Positions 25,901 to 33,647 of a DNA stretch of 64,000 nt are shown here, piece after piece. The DNA lies in contig JAZOTM010000047.1 in NCBI GenBank assembly GCA_045657625.1, positions 7,079 to 71,078 of the forward strand, in the 5' to 3' direction. The translations under genes were made by a program, and so were the position numbers. Within the stretch, counting starts at the first letter, position 1. Every line of letters starts with the position of its first letter. The notes beneath the pieces were generated by a model, which worked only from the letters and a program-made list of their open reading frames with translations, did not search any database and was not told the DNA's origin. The stretch is from JAZOTM01 sp045657625 (GTDB taxonomy: Bacteria; Bacillota; Clostridia; Lachnospirales; Lachnospiraceae).

Positions 25901-27240
25901 CAGGCTTCGTTTAACTGTACGCTGTCTACGGTGTTGTTTTTAATCTTGATGCACTTCATATCCTGGCCACCGATGTCCAAAATACAATCAACCTTTGGAT
26001 CAAAAAATGCAGCGGCATAATAATGGGATACAGTTTCGACTTCCCCTTCGTCCAACATCAGGGCAGCTTTGATCAAAGCCTCGCCGTATCCTGTGGAACA
26101 GGAATGTACGATGTGGGCATCTGCCGGTAAAATCTCGTAGATTTCCTTGATGGAACGAATGGCAGTCGCAAGTGGGCTACCGTTGTTGTTGTCATAGAAA
26201 GAGTAGAGAAGAGAGCCGTCTTCACCTACCAAAGCCACTTTTGTGGTGGTAGAACCGGCATCAATTCCCAAGTAGCAATCACCCTTGTAAGAGGCCAAAT
26301 CCCCTTTCTTTACGTGATGGCTGGTATGACGTTTGATAAAGGCATCATATTCCTCTGTGTTTGCAAAAAGTGGCTCCATACGAGCAACTTCGAATTCCAT
26401 GTGAATTTCTCCGGATAATTTATCCAGAAGTTCGGTCATGGTAGTCGTACTATCTTCCTTATAATTAAGGGCAGAACCAATGGCTGCAAACAGATGGGAG
26501 TTGTCCGGTGTAATGGCATGCTCCTCATCCAATTTTAAAGTACGAATAAAAGCTTCCTTTAACTCAGAAAGGAAGTGTAAAGGGCCACCTAAAAAGGCAA
26601 CATGTCCGCGAATTGGTTTTCCGCAGGCCAAACCGGAAATGGTCTGGTTTACAACTGCCTGGAAAATAGAAGCGGAAAGGTCTTCTTTGGTCGCACCTTC
26701 GTTGATCAATGGCTGAATATCTGTTTTCGCAAATACACCACAACGGGCTGCGATTGGATAAAGCGCCTTGTAATTTTTTGCGTATTCATTCAAACCGGTG
26801 GCATCTGTCTGAATCAAAGAAGCCATCTGGTCAATGAAAGAACCGGTACCACCGGCACAGATTCCGTTCATACGCTGTTCTACGTTACCACCTTCGAAGT
26901 AGATGATTTTCGCGTCTTCTCCACCAAGCTCGATGGCTACGTCTGTCTGAGGAGCGTAGTGCTGCAGAGCCGTGGAAACGGAAATAACCTCCTGTACGAA
27001 AGGTACGTTTAAATGTTTTGCAAGAGTCAATCCACCGGAACCGGTAATCATCGGTGCAATGGATAATTCTCCTAATTTGTCATAAGCTTTCTTTAATAAA
27101 TCGGAAAGAGTCTCGCGAATATTGGCGAAATGTCTTTCATAATCGGAAAAAAGAAGCTCATCTGCTTGATTTAAAATCGCAATCTTTACAGTCGTGGAAC
27201 CGATATCGATTCCAAGTTTGTGTAAATTCTTTTGTTCCAT
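22984..27240 (-). CDS. Giant 2-hydroxyacyl-CoA dehydratase activase homologue (two BadF/BcrA ATPase domains plus DUF2229)
   Basis: 1418 residues from the ATG at 27240 with AAGGTGAG upstream. Two ASKHA-fold BadF/BadG/BcrA/BcrD ATPase domains are in tandem: the first begins LGIDIGSTTVKIAIL, the second near residue 330 with LGIDAGSTTTKVALV. Each has a glycine loop and cluster-type cysteines (NGICAGGTGSFIDQ; EACSSGCGSFIET). A cysteine motif CKGCTNNC near residue 640 precedes a long DUF2229/HgdB-like C-terminal part. Related small activases reduce hydroxyacyl-CoA dehydratases in an ATP-driven step. No separate dehydratase gene is nearby and the reaction of these large fused proteins is not established. 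Confidence 0.88.
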   Translation of the reverse strand: MEQKNLHKLGIDIGSTTVKIAILNQADELLFSDYERHFANIRETLSDLLKKAYDKLGELSIAPMITGSGGLTLAKHLNVPFVQEVISVSTALQHYAPQTDVAIELGGEDAKIIYFEGGNVEQRMNGICAGGTGSFIDQMASLIQTDATGLNEYAKNYKALYPIAARCGVFAKTDIQPLINEGATKEDLSASIFQAVVNQTISGLACGKPIRGHVAFLGGPLHFLSELKEAFIRTLKLDEEHAITPDNSHLFAAIGSALNYKEDSTTTMTELLDKLSGEIHMEFEVARMEPLFANTEEYDAFIKRHTSHHVKKGDLASYKGDCYLGIDAGSTTTKVALVGEDGSLLYSFYDNNNGSPLATAIRSIKEIYEILPADAHIVHSCSTGYGEALIKAALMLDEGEVETVSHYYAAAFFDPKVDCILDIGGQDMKCIKIKNNTVDSVQLNEACSSGCGSFIETFAKSLNFSVQDFAKEALFAKNPIDLGTRCTVFMNSKVKQAQKEGASVADISSGLAYSVIKNALFKVIKLSDAKDLGEHVVVQGGTFYNDAVLRSFEKISGCEAVRPDIAGIMGAFGAALVARERHEKGQASSMLSIEEIRALTYDTKLTRCKGCTNNCLLTINQFSGNRRYITGNRCEKGAGGVKNKDNIPNLFDYKYHLIFDYEPLSEEEAVRGSVGIPRVLNMYENYPFWAVFFKHLKFRTILSPQTTRKVYEMGIESIPSESECYPAKLAHGHISWLIKEGKADFIFYPAIPYERKEYDNVNNHYNCPIVTSYSENIKNNVDEITSGEVRFLNPFLNFGNESALTDKLAKVFGAEFGISKSEVKEAVRLGFAEMENSREAMKKKGEEVMKYLEETGRHGIVLAGRPYHCDPEINHGIPDLITSYGIAVLTEDSVAHLNPHEGPLIVMDQWTYHSRLYAAANYVKLQDNLDMIQLNSFGCGLDAVTTDAVNDILTKSGKIYTCLKIDEVNNLGAARIRIRSLLAAIRVKKAQKEERTIHPASYERVIFTEEMRKNYTILCPQMSPIHFDLLLPAFRSCGYNLEIPEVSAKDIINSGLRFVNNDACYPSLIVVGQIMDAIESGKYDLTKTAILISQTGGGCRASNYIGFIRRALEKAGYPDIPVISINMVGLEKNPGFRFTPQLIQRGLYALIFGDIFMRAVYATRPYEAEPGSTNALHEKWKERVTEFLCEDKKFLSHKKYKKMCREIIRDFDNLPRLDITKPKVGVVGEILVKFHPVANNYLVDLLESEGAEAVVPDLTDFIYYCFYNATFKTDELGFSKKSKFYNNLGISFFNWLRSAMADEFRRSKHFEAPADIRKLAEYASPIVSIGNQTGEGWFLTGEMMELIHQDVLNIVCTQPFGCLPNHIVGKGVIKKLRHENPLANVVAIDYDPGASEVNQLNRIKLMLSTAQKNLKKTS

Positions 27241-27270
27241 AAAACTCACCTTTATAATATGTAGAAAATG

Positions 27271-27290
27271 TAGACAATCTGAATTGTCTA
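27271..27290 (-). promoter_or_regulatory. Perfect inverted repeat in the activase leader
   Basis: TAGACAAT, four bases, ATTGTCTA. It falls about 20 bases downstream of the predicted transcription start of the activase gene and 30 bases before its ATG, so it could be an operator or an RNA hairpin. The binding factor is unknown. Confidence 0.5.
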
Positions 27291-27311
27291 AAAAACCGTT
27301 TAACAATCGAC

Positions 27312-27340
27312 ATTATAGTACAAGAATTTTGAAAAAACAA
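27312..27340 (-). promoter_or_regulatory. Promoter of the activase gene
   Basis: On the minus strand, TTGTTT (27340-27335), a 17-base spacer and TATAAT (27317-27312). It is divergent from the promoter of the rhomboid-like gene. Confidence 0.65.
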
Positions 27341-27382
27341 TGTTTTCCTATTATACAGTATGGGATTTTTGTCAAAGCTCAA

Positions 27383-27411
27383 TTGACAAAGGTTCCTATG
27401 GATTTTATAAT
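27383..27411 (+). promoter_or_regulatory. Consensus promoter of the rhomboid-like gene
   Basis: TTGACA (27383-27388), a 17-base spacer and TATAAT (27406-27411): a perfect consensus vegetative promoter, 41 bases before the ATG at 27453. Confidence 0.88.
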
Positions 27412-27452
27412 TCATATTACGGTTTTTAGAAAAAAAGAGAGCGAGGCATGCT

Positions 27453-28352
27453 ATGAATTTTTTGAATAAAATGGAACGTAAATTCGGAAAATATGCCATT
27501 CCGAATTTAGTGGTATACTTGTTAATCGGCTATGCCATTGGATATGTGGTTGAAATCATCCAACCGGCATTGCTTAGTTACTTGACTTTAGAGCCGGCAT
27601 ATATTTTAAGAGGCCAGATTTGGAGACTGATTACCTGGGTGCTGATTCCACCGTCCGGTAGTATCTATGGTTACGGCATTTTGTTTGTTTTAATCATGAT
27701 GTGGCTATATTATTCTTTGGGTACCACCTTAGAGCGTGTGTGGGGCACATTCCGTTTTAATGTCTATATTTTCGGCGGAATGCTATTCACCATTCTTGGT
27801 GCCTTTGTTTTGTACGGGATTTATTATTTGCTAACCGGTATGTCTATTGTCGGAATGGGCGGTTATTTTTCTACCAGTTATATCAACGAATCCATTTTCC
27901 TTGCTTTTGCAGTGATGTTCCCGGAAGCAGAAGTGCGTTTGTACTTTATTCTTCCTATTAAAATGAAGTGGATGGCAATTGTATACGGTGTCTTGATTCT
28001 GTTGGAAATCATTTTGGGCAACTGGGCTACACGTGTGGCATGTATTTCTTCCTTATTGAATTTCTTGATTTTCTTCCTTTTAAATCGGAAGAGAAGCAGA
28101 AATCCATTCCAAAAGGCGACACGTCGCAACAATCCTTGGGCCAATGCCATGGGTGGCGGACCGAAGAAACAGGAAGAAAAGAAGGAAAGACCTTTTTCCG
28201 GAAGTTTCCATGGCGTAGCAAAACACAAATGTGCAATTTGCGGACGTACCAATATGGATGATCCATCTTTGGAATTCCGTTTTTGCTCAAAATGCAATGG
28301 AAATTACGAATATTGCCAGGAGCACTTATTCACCCATCGCCATGTGGAATAG
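27453..28352 (+). CDS. Rhomboid-like membrane protein with C-terminal zinc-ribbon, probably not a protease
   Basis: 299 residues. Six hydrophobic helices resemble a rhomboid core, with a WRLITWVLIPPSG loop that recalls the rhomboid L1 region. The catalytic GxSG serine motif is missing: the equivalent stretch reads GMGGYFSTSYINES, and no catalytic His is evident in the last helix. A cytosolic tail follows that is rich in basic residues and ends in a four-Cys/His zinc-binding unit (CAICGRTN ... FCSKCNGNYEYCQEH). It is probably a rhomboid pseudoprotease or scaffold; its role is unknown. The gene has its own consensus promoter. Confidence 0.75.
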   Translation: MNFLNKMERKFGKYAIPNLVVYLLIGYAIGYVVEIIQPALLSYLTLEPAYILRGQIWRLITWVLIPPSGSIYGYGILFVLIMMWLYYSLGTTLERVWGTFRFNVYIFGGMLFTILGAFVLYGIYYLLTGMSIVGMGGYFSTSYINESIFLAFAVMFPEAEVRLYFILPIKMKWMAIVYGVLILLEIILGNWATRVACISSLLNFLIFFLLNRKRSRNPFQKATRRNNPWANAMGGGPKKQEEKKERPFSGSFHGVAKHKCAICGRTNMDDPSLEFRFCSKCNGNYEYCQEHLFTHRHVE

Positions 28353-28379
28353 AACCTGATTTGGAGAATTGGGTTTTTT
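28353..28379 (+). terminator. Weak terminator after the rhomboid-like gene
   Basis: AACCTGATT (28353-28361) pairs with AATTGGGTT (28367-28375) including two G-U pairs, followed by a T run. It overlaps the predicted -35 box of the glnS promoter. Confidence 0.5.
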
Positions 28380-28389
28380 ATAGTAAAAT
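28361..28389 (+). promoter_or_regulatory. Putative glnS promoter
   Basis: TTGGAG (28361-28366), a 17-base spacer and TAAAAT (28384-28389), about 43 bases before the glnS ATG. There is no room for a T-box leader. Confidence 0.5.
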
Positions 28390-28431
28390 ACAAGTATTGA
28401 ATATCAGTAACAAGTTTTTGGAGGACAGGAA

Positions 28432-30105
28432 ATGGAAAACGAAACAGTGGTTTCGAAAAATTTTATTGAAATTGAGATTGATAAGGATTTGGCAGAGGGA
28501 CATTATGACACCGTGCATACACGTTTCCCACCGGAACCAAATGGCTATTTGCACATTGGTCATGCAAAATCCATTTTATTAAATGCCGGTTTGGCAGATA
28601 AATATCATGGACAGTTTAACTTACGTTTTGATGATACGAATCCTACCAAGGAAAAAGTAGAGTTCGTAGAATCCATCAAAGAGGATGTAAAGTGGCTTGG
28701 AGCCGATTTTGAAGATCGTTTGTTCTTTGCATCCAACTATTTTGATCAGATGTATGAAGCAGCAGTGGCTTTGATTAAAAAAGGAAAAGCATATGTTTCT
28801 GATTTGAATGCAGAGCAGATTCGTGAATACAGAGGTACTTTGACTGAGCCGGGTAAGGATGACCCATACAAGGATCGTTCCGTAGAAGAGAACTTACAAC
28901 TGTTTGAAGCTATGAAAAATGGCGAATTTGCAGACGGAGAAAAGGTACTTCGTGCCAGAATCGATATGGCTTCTCCAAATATCAATATGAGAGATCCGAT
29001 TTTATATCGTGTGGCTCATATGACACATCACAATACAGGGGATAAATGGTGTATTTATCCGATGTATGACTTTGCACATCCGATTGAGGATGCCATTGAA
29101 GGAATTACACATTCTATCTGTACTTTGGAATTTGAAGATCATAGACCGCTCTATGATTGGGTAGTTCGTGAAGTTGGTTATGAAAAGCCACCAAGACAGA
29201 TTGAATTTGCAAAATTATATTTAACAAACGTGGTTACCGGAAAGCGTTATATCAAGAAATTGGTAGAAGAAGGCATTGTAGACGGATGGGATGATCCAAG
29301 ACTTGTTTCTATTTCCGGACTTCGTCGTCGTGGATTTACACCGGAGTCCATCCGCAATTTCGTAGAACTTTGTGGTGTTTCCAAGGGAAACAGTTCCGTA
29401 GATTATGCAATGCTTGAGTATTGTATTCGTGAAGACTTGAAATTAAAGAAAGCCAGAATGATGGCTGTTATGGATCCGATTAAGGTAGTTATCGACAATT
29501 ATCCGGAAGACCAGACCGAAGAGCTTACCATAGAAAACAATATGGAAAATCCGGAACTTGGCGTACATACCATTTCATTTGGAAAAGAAATCTATATTGA
29601 TCGTGATGACTTTATGGAGGAACCTCCAAAGAAATATTTCCGTATGTATCCGGGAAATGAAGTACGTTTGATGCATGCTTATTTTGTAACTTGCAACAGC
29701 TTTGAAAAGGATGAAAACGGAAAAGTAACGGTAGTACATTGTACGTATGATCCTGCTTCTAAGGGTGGAAACAGCCCGGATGGCAGAAAAGTAAAGGGAA
29801 CCATTCATTGGGTACCGGTAAAAGAAGCAGTACCTGCTGAAATTCGTTTGTACGAAAATATTGTGAATGAGGAACTTGGAGTTTATAATGAAGATGGAAG
29901 CTTAAATTTGAACCCGAACTCTTTGGTTGTGAAAAAGGACTGCTATGTGGAGCCTGCAGTCAAAGGTGCAAAGGCTTATGACAGTTTCCAGTTTGTAAGA
30001 CAAGGATATTTCTGTGTAGATGCTAAGGACTCAAAGGAAGACTCGCTTGTGTTTAACCGTATTGTTTCTTTGAAAAGTTCGTATAAGCTTCCGACACAAG
30101 GTTAA
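28432..30105 (+). CDS. glnS: Glutaminyl-tRNA synthetase
   Basis: 557 residues, class Ic. The HIGH signature is in PPEPNGYLHIGHAKS (residues 34-48). Tight GlnRS motifs follow: FDDTNPTKE, CTLEFEDHRPLYDW and GWDDPRLVSISGLRRRG. The MSKR-type loop of E. coli is TGKR here; the lysine is kept. The C-terminal anticodon-binding barrels match bacterial GlnRS. It charges tRNA-Gln directly, unlike the transamidation route of Bacillus. GGAGG precedes the ATG. The DUF2225 gene follows 17 bases downstream. Confidence 0.95.
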   Translation: MENETVVSKNFIEIEIDKDLAEGHYDTVHTRFPPEPNGYLHIGHAKSILLNAGLADKYHGQFNLRFDDTNPTKEKVEFVESIKEDVKWLGADFEDRLFFASNYFDQMYEAAVALIKKGKAYVSDLNAEQIREYRGTLTEPGKDDPYKDRSVEENLQLFEAMKNGEFADGEKVLRARIDMASPNINMRDPILYRVAHMTHHNTGDKWCIYPMYDFAHPIEDAIEGITHSICTLEFEDHRPLYDWVVREVGYEKPPRQIEFAKLYLTNVVTGKRYIKKLVEEGIVDGWDDPRLVSISGLRRRGFTPESIRNFVELCGVSKGNSSVDYAMLEYCIREDLKLKKARMMAVMDPIKVVIDNYPEDQTEELTIENNMENPELGVHTISFGKEIYIDRDDFMEEPPKKYFRMYPGNEVRLMHAYFVTCNSFEKDENGKVTVVHCTYDPASKGGNSPDGRKVKGTIHWVPVKEAVPAEIRLYENIVNEELGVYNEDGSLNLNPNSLVVKKDCYVEPAVKGAKAYDSFQFVRQGYFCVDAKDSKEDSLVFNRIVSLKSSYKLPTQG

Positions 30106-30122
30106 CAGGACGGAGGAAAAAG

Positions 30123-31019
30123 ATGAATATTTTTTCAGGACTTGAACAATTTGGAATTAAGGCAGAAGAAGGCACTTCTATTTTTGAAGAAGAAAAGAAG
30201 GCTCCGGCTGCTGCAAAGGAAGGCGAAGGAGAAACTCCTGCTGCAAAGGCAGAGGATACTCATTCCGAAAGTGAATTTTTACTTGTAAAATCAGTACGAT
30301 GCCCGGTTTGTGACAGAGTGTTCCGTACACTTGTTACCAAGAGCGGTCGTGTAAAGAGATTGGAAGCAGACAAGGATTTACGTCCTCGTTTCCAGTATAT
30401 TGATACTTTAAAATACAACGTATATTGCTGCCCAAGCTGCGGATATACTTCTTTAAATACCAGTGGTTTCTTTGAAGGAATTTCCCAGACACAGGTGAAA
30501 TTGATTCAGGAAAAGATCTGCAGAACCTTTGATCCGGATTCTGTATCCGAAGCTTTCCAGGAAGGTGTAGATCACTGGAATTACGATATGGCCATTGCTT
30601 TACATAAGCTTTCTTTGTACAATGCCATCGTAAAAAATGCAAAGATTAGTGAAAAAGCATACAACTGCTTGATGTTATCCTGGTTGATTCGTGGACAGGT
30701 AGAGACCTTGCCACAGACCAACGAAGAAGAGAAAAAGAAAGTGGCTGATTTAAAGGCAGAAGAGCAGGAGTTCTACAAACAGGCCTATGAAGGATTTACA
30801 AAGGCTGTTTCTACGGAGAACTTCCCAATGTGCGGTATGGATCAGACTACTATGGACTACTTGCTTGCAGCCATGGCATATCAGATGGGTGATATTCCGG
30901 TGGCATCAAAGCTGTTGTCTTCTATTTTGACCAACCGTGCCGTATCTCAGGGTGTAAAGAACAAAGCATTATTGCTTCGTGATGAAATTCTTGAGAGCGT
31001 GAAAAAAGGCGCAAAATAA
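30123..31019 (+). CDS. DUF2225 family zinc-ribbon protein
   Basis: 298 residues. After a low-complexity Ala/Glu-rich N-terminus (1-55) comes a zinc-ribbon pair, CPVCDRVF and CCPSCGYTS (about residues 60-105), and then a helical TPR-like region to the end. This matches the DUF2225 family, common in clostridia and without known function. A GGACGGAGG-like ribosome site precedes the ATG, and the gene is probably cotranscribed with glnS. Confidence 0.85.
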   Translation: MNIFSGLEQFGIKAEEGTSIFEEEKKAPAAAKEGEGETPAAKAEDTHSESEFLLVKSVRCPVCDRVFRTLVTKSGRVKRLEADKDLRPRFQYIDTLKYNVYCCPSCGYTSLNTSGFFEGISQTQVKLIQEKICRTFDPDSVSEAFQEGVDHWNYDMAIALHKLSLYNAIVKNAKISEKAYNCLMLSWLIRGQVETLPQTNEEEKKKVADLKAEEQEFYKQAYEGFTKAVSTENFPMCGMDQTTMDYLLAAMAYQMGDIPVASKLLSSILTNRAVSQGVKNKALLLRDEILESVKKGAK

Positions 31020-31043
31020 TTGAAAAAGATATAAAAGCAGATA

Positions 31044-31078
31044 AAAAAACATCGGTACGAAAGTACCGATGTTTTTCT
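31044..31078 (+). terminator. Bidirectional terminator between DUF2225 gene and argG
   Basis: ACATCGGTAC (31049-31058), GAAA tetraloop, GTACCGATGT (31063-31072), flanked by A and T runs. It serves the glnS transcript on the plus strand and argG on the minus strand. Confidence 0.93.
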
Positions 31079-31091
31079 TTTCCTATTTTGT

Positions 31092-32312
31092 CTATTTCTG
31101 ATCCTTCAGTTCTTGCATTTTCATTGCACGAACCTTAAGAGGAAGACCGAAGAGGGTAATAAATCCTTCTGCGTCATGGTGATCATATAAGTCACCGGTG
31201 GTGAAACTTGCTAAAGATTCACTGTAAAGGGAATATGGAGAGGTAGTACCTGCTTTGATGATATTTCCTTTGTAAAGCTTGAATTTTACTTCTCCGGTAA
31301 CGTACTGCTGTGTGCTTTCGATGAATGCCTGAACAGCTTCACGAAGAGGAGTAAACCATTTTCCTTCGTATACAATCTGTGCTAATTTGTTGCCCATGTC
31401 TTTCTTTACTTCCATGGTAGCACGGTCAAGAACCAATTCTTCTAACTGTGCGTGAGCTTCCATAAGAATGGTTCCGCCAGGAGTCTCATAAACACCTCTG
31501 GATTTCATACCAACAACACGGTTTTCTACGATATCGATAATACCGATGCCGTGCTTTCCGCCTAAACGGTTTAATTCACGGATGATATCAGAAACTTTCA
31601 TTTCTTTTCCGTTTACGGAAGTAGGAACACCTTTTTCGAAGGTCATTGTCACATATTCGCCTTCATCCGGAGCTTTTTCCGGAGAAACACCAAGTACCAA
31701 TAAGTGATCATAGTTTGGCTCATTTGCCGGATCTTCCAATTCCAAACCTTCGTGGCTGATGTGCCAAAGGTTGCGGTCGCGGCTGTAGCTCTGGTCTGCA
31801 GAGAATGGTAAATGAATACCATGAGCTTCGCAGTATGCAATTTCAGATTCTCTGGAATCCATATTCCATTTTTCATCACGCCAAGCAGCGATGATCTTTA
31901 AATCAGGAGCAAGGGCTTTGATACCAAGCTCGAAACGAATCTGATCGTTTCCTTTTCCGGTAGCGCCGTGGCAAATAGCAGTAGCGCCTTCTTTACGAGC
32001 AACTTCTACCAATTTCTTTGCAATGCCCGGACGAGCCATAGAAGTTCCTAATAAATATTTATTTTCATAAACGGCATTGCCCATAACACATGGAACAATG
32101 TAGTCATCACAAAATTCATCGGTGATGTCTTCGATGTATAATTTGCTGGCACCGGAAAGTTTTGCTCTTTCCTCTAAACCGTCTAATTCTTCGTCCTGTC
32201 CGCAGTCAACGCAGCAGCAAATAACTTCGTAATCATAGTTTTCTTTTAACCATGGAATAATGGCGGTGGTATCAAGTCCACCGGAGTAGGCTAATACAAC
32301 TTTTTCTTTCAT
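31092..32312 (-). CDS. argG: Argininosuccinate synthase
   Basis: 406 residues from the ATG at 32312 with AAAGGAT upstream. A longer frame to 32354 reads through the promoter-proximal leader and is rejected. The N-type ATP pyrophosphatase loop is AYSGGLDTT at residues 8-16. Family motifs include GATGKGNDQIRFE and WNMDSRESEIAYCEAHGI. It joins citrulline and aspartate with ATP in the arginine pathway. It is divergent from the argCJBD operon. No argH is in the window. Confidence 0.96.
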   Translation of the reverse strand: MKEKVVLAYSGGLDTTAIIPWLKENYDYEVICCCVDCGQDEELDGLEERAKLSGASKLYIEDITDEFCDDYIVPCVMGNAVYENKYLLGTSMARPGIAKKLVEVARKEGATAICHGATGKGNDQIRFELGIKALAPDLKIIAAWRDEKWNMDSRESEIAYCEAHGIHLPFSADQSYSRDRNLWHISHEGLELEDPANEPNYDHLLVLGVSPEKAPDEGEYVTMTFEKGVPTSVNGKEMKVSDIIRELNRLGGKHGIGIIDIVENRVVGMKSRGVYETPGGTILMEAHAQLEELVLDRATMEVKKDMGNKLAQIVYEGKWFTPLREAVQAFIESTQQYVTGEVKFKLYKGNIIKAGTTSPYSLYSESLASFTTGDLYDHHDAEGFITLFGLPLKVRAMKMQELKDQK

Positions 32313-32356
32313 AATAAAAATATCCTTTCTCGTTTTTTCAAAATCATTCTGCAATT

Positions 32357-32385
32357 ACTATACAACATTGGAAAAATGGATACAA
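32357..32385 (-). promoter_or_regulatory. Putative argG promoter
   Basis: On the minus strand, TTGTAT (32385-32380), a 17-base spacer and TATAGT (32362-32357), 45 bases before the argG ATG. Confidence 0.6.
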
Positions 32386-32399
32386 GTGAAAAATTATAC

Positions 32400-32500
32400 A
32401 AAATCGTGCATAAATAATAATTAATATGTGTATATTTACATAAAAAAATATTTATATATTGTGAATATTTAAAAATGGTCGTATAATTATGCATAGTTTA
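32400..32500. promoter_or_regulatory. AT-rich region with possible ArgR (ARG box) sites between argG and argC
   Basis: Between the two divergent arginine promoters are several imperfect AT-rich palindromes of the ARG-box type. Examples are TGCATAAATAATAATTAA near 32408, TGTATATTTACA near 32430 and GTATAATTATGCATA near 32480. ArgR hexamers bind paired boxes like these in Bacillus and E. coli. No box matches a consensus well, so the assignment is from location and composition. Confidence 0.35.
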
Positions 32501-32514
32501 AAGGCAAAGTTTTT

Positions 32515-32543
32515 TTGACAGCCATTTCTACATATACTAAGAT
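32515..32543 (+). promoter_or_regulatory. argC operon promoter
   Basis: TTGACA (32515-32520), a 17-base spacer and TAAGAT (32538-32543), about 35 bases before the argC ATG. Confidence 0.82.
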
Positions 32544-32578
32544 GAAATTTGGAGAAAACAGCAGGAGGTTTTTTGTCT

Positions 32579-33634
32579 ATGATAAAGGTAGGAATTATCG
32601 GATCAACAGGATATGCAGGAGCGGAGTTGGTTCGTATATTATACAATCATCCGGAAGCAGAGATTTGCTGGTACGGAAGTAAAAGTTATATTGATCAGAA
32701 ATATGCAGAGGTATTTCAAAACATGTTCCAGTTGGTGCCGGATATTTGCAAAGGGGACCAATTAGAGGAATTGGCAGAGGAAGTAGATGTGATTTTCACA
32801 GCAACCCCTCAGGGCTATTTAGCTTCTTTATTAAAGGAAGAATTGCTGCAGAAGGTGAAGTTCATTGATTTGTCTGCAGATTATCGTATAAAAGATGTGA
32901 ATGTTTATGAAAAATGGTACAACATCAAACATCAGTCTCCGGAATTGATTTCTCAGGCGGTTTACGGACTTTGCGAAATCAATCGTGAGGAGATTAAAAA
33001 GACAAACCTGGTGGCAAACCCGGGATGCTATACCACTTGTTCTATTTTGACAGCGTATCCTTTGGCAAAAGAAGGCGTCATTGATGTAGACACTTTGATT
33101 ATCGATGCCAAGAGTGGTACCAGTGGAGCAGGAAGAGGCGCTAAGCTTCCGAATTTATTCTGTGAAGTAAATGAAAATATGAAAGCTTATGGTGTGGCGA
33201 CCCATCGTCATACACCGGAAATTGAAGAACAGCTTTCTTATGCATCCGGCAAAGAGGTGGTATTGAACTTTACCCCGCATTTGGTACCTATGAATCGTGG
33301 TATTTTAGTTACCGAATATGCAACCTTAAAGAAAAAAGCGGATGGCACTTATCCGACTTATGATGAAATCAAGGCGATTTATGAGTCTTATTATAAAGAG
33401 GAATATTTTATCCGTTTGCTGGATCAGGGCGTTTGCCCGGAAACAAAATGGGTAGAAGGAAGCAATTTTGTAGATATCAATTTTGTAATTGATGAAAGAA
33501 CAGGACGCATTATTATGATGGGTGCGTTGGATAATTTGGTAAAGGGTGCTGCAGGACAGGCGGTACAGAATATGAATCTGTTGTTTGACTTACCGGAAAA
33601 CATCGGTTTGCAACTTGTTCCGATGTTCCCGTAG
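32579..33634 (+). CDS. argC: N-acetyl-gamma-glutamyl-phosphate reductase
   Basis: 351 residues. The NADP-binding loop GIIGSTGYAGAELVRIL is at residues 5-21 and the active-site cysteine is in VANPGCYTT. The C-terminal HRHTPEIEEQL region is typical. It reduces N-acetylglutamyl phosphate to the semialdehyde. The ATG at 32579 follows AGGAGG by 10 bases; a TTG further up is not needed. It is the first gene of argC-GNAT-argJ-argB-argD. Confidence 0.96.
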   Translation: MIKVGIIGSTGYAGAELVRILYNHPEAEICWYGSKSYIDQKYAEVFQNMFQLVPDICKGDQLEELAEEVDVIFTATPQGYLASLLKEELLQKVKFIDLSADYRIKDVNVYEKWYNIKHQSPELISQAVYGLCEINREEIKKTNLVANPGCYTTCSILTAYPLAKEGVIDVDTLIIDAKSGTSGAGRGAKLPNLFCEVNENMKAYGVATHRHTPEIEEQLSYASGKEVVLNFTPHLVPMNRGILVTEYATLKKKADGTYPTYDEIKAIYESYYKEEYFIRLLDQGVCPETKWVEGSNFVDINFVIDERTGRIIMMGALDNLVKGAAGQAVQNMNLLFDLPENIGLQLVPMFP

Positions 33635-33647
33635 AAAGGCTGAAAAG

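Noticed and set aside
28353..28431. T-box riboswitch before glnS
   Set aside because: The leader is under 80 bases and shows no specifier-loop or T-box sequence.
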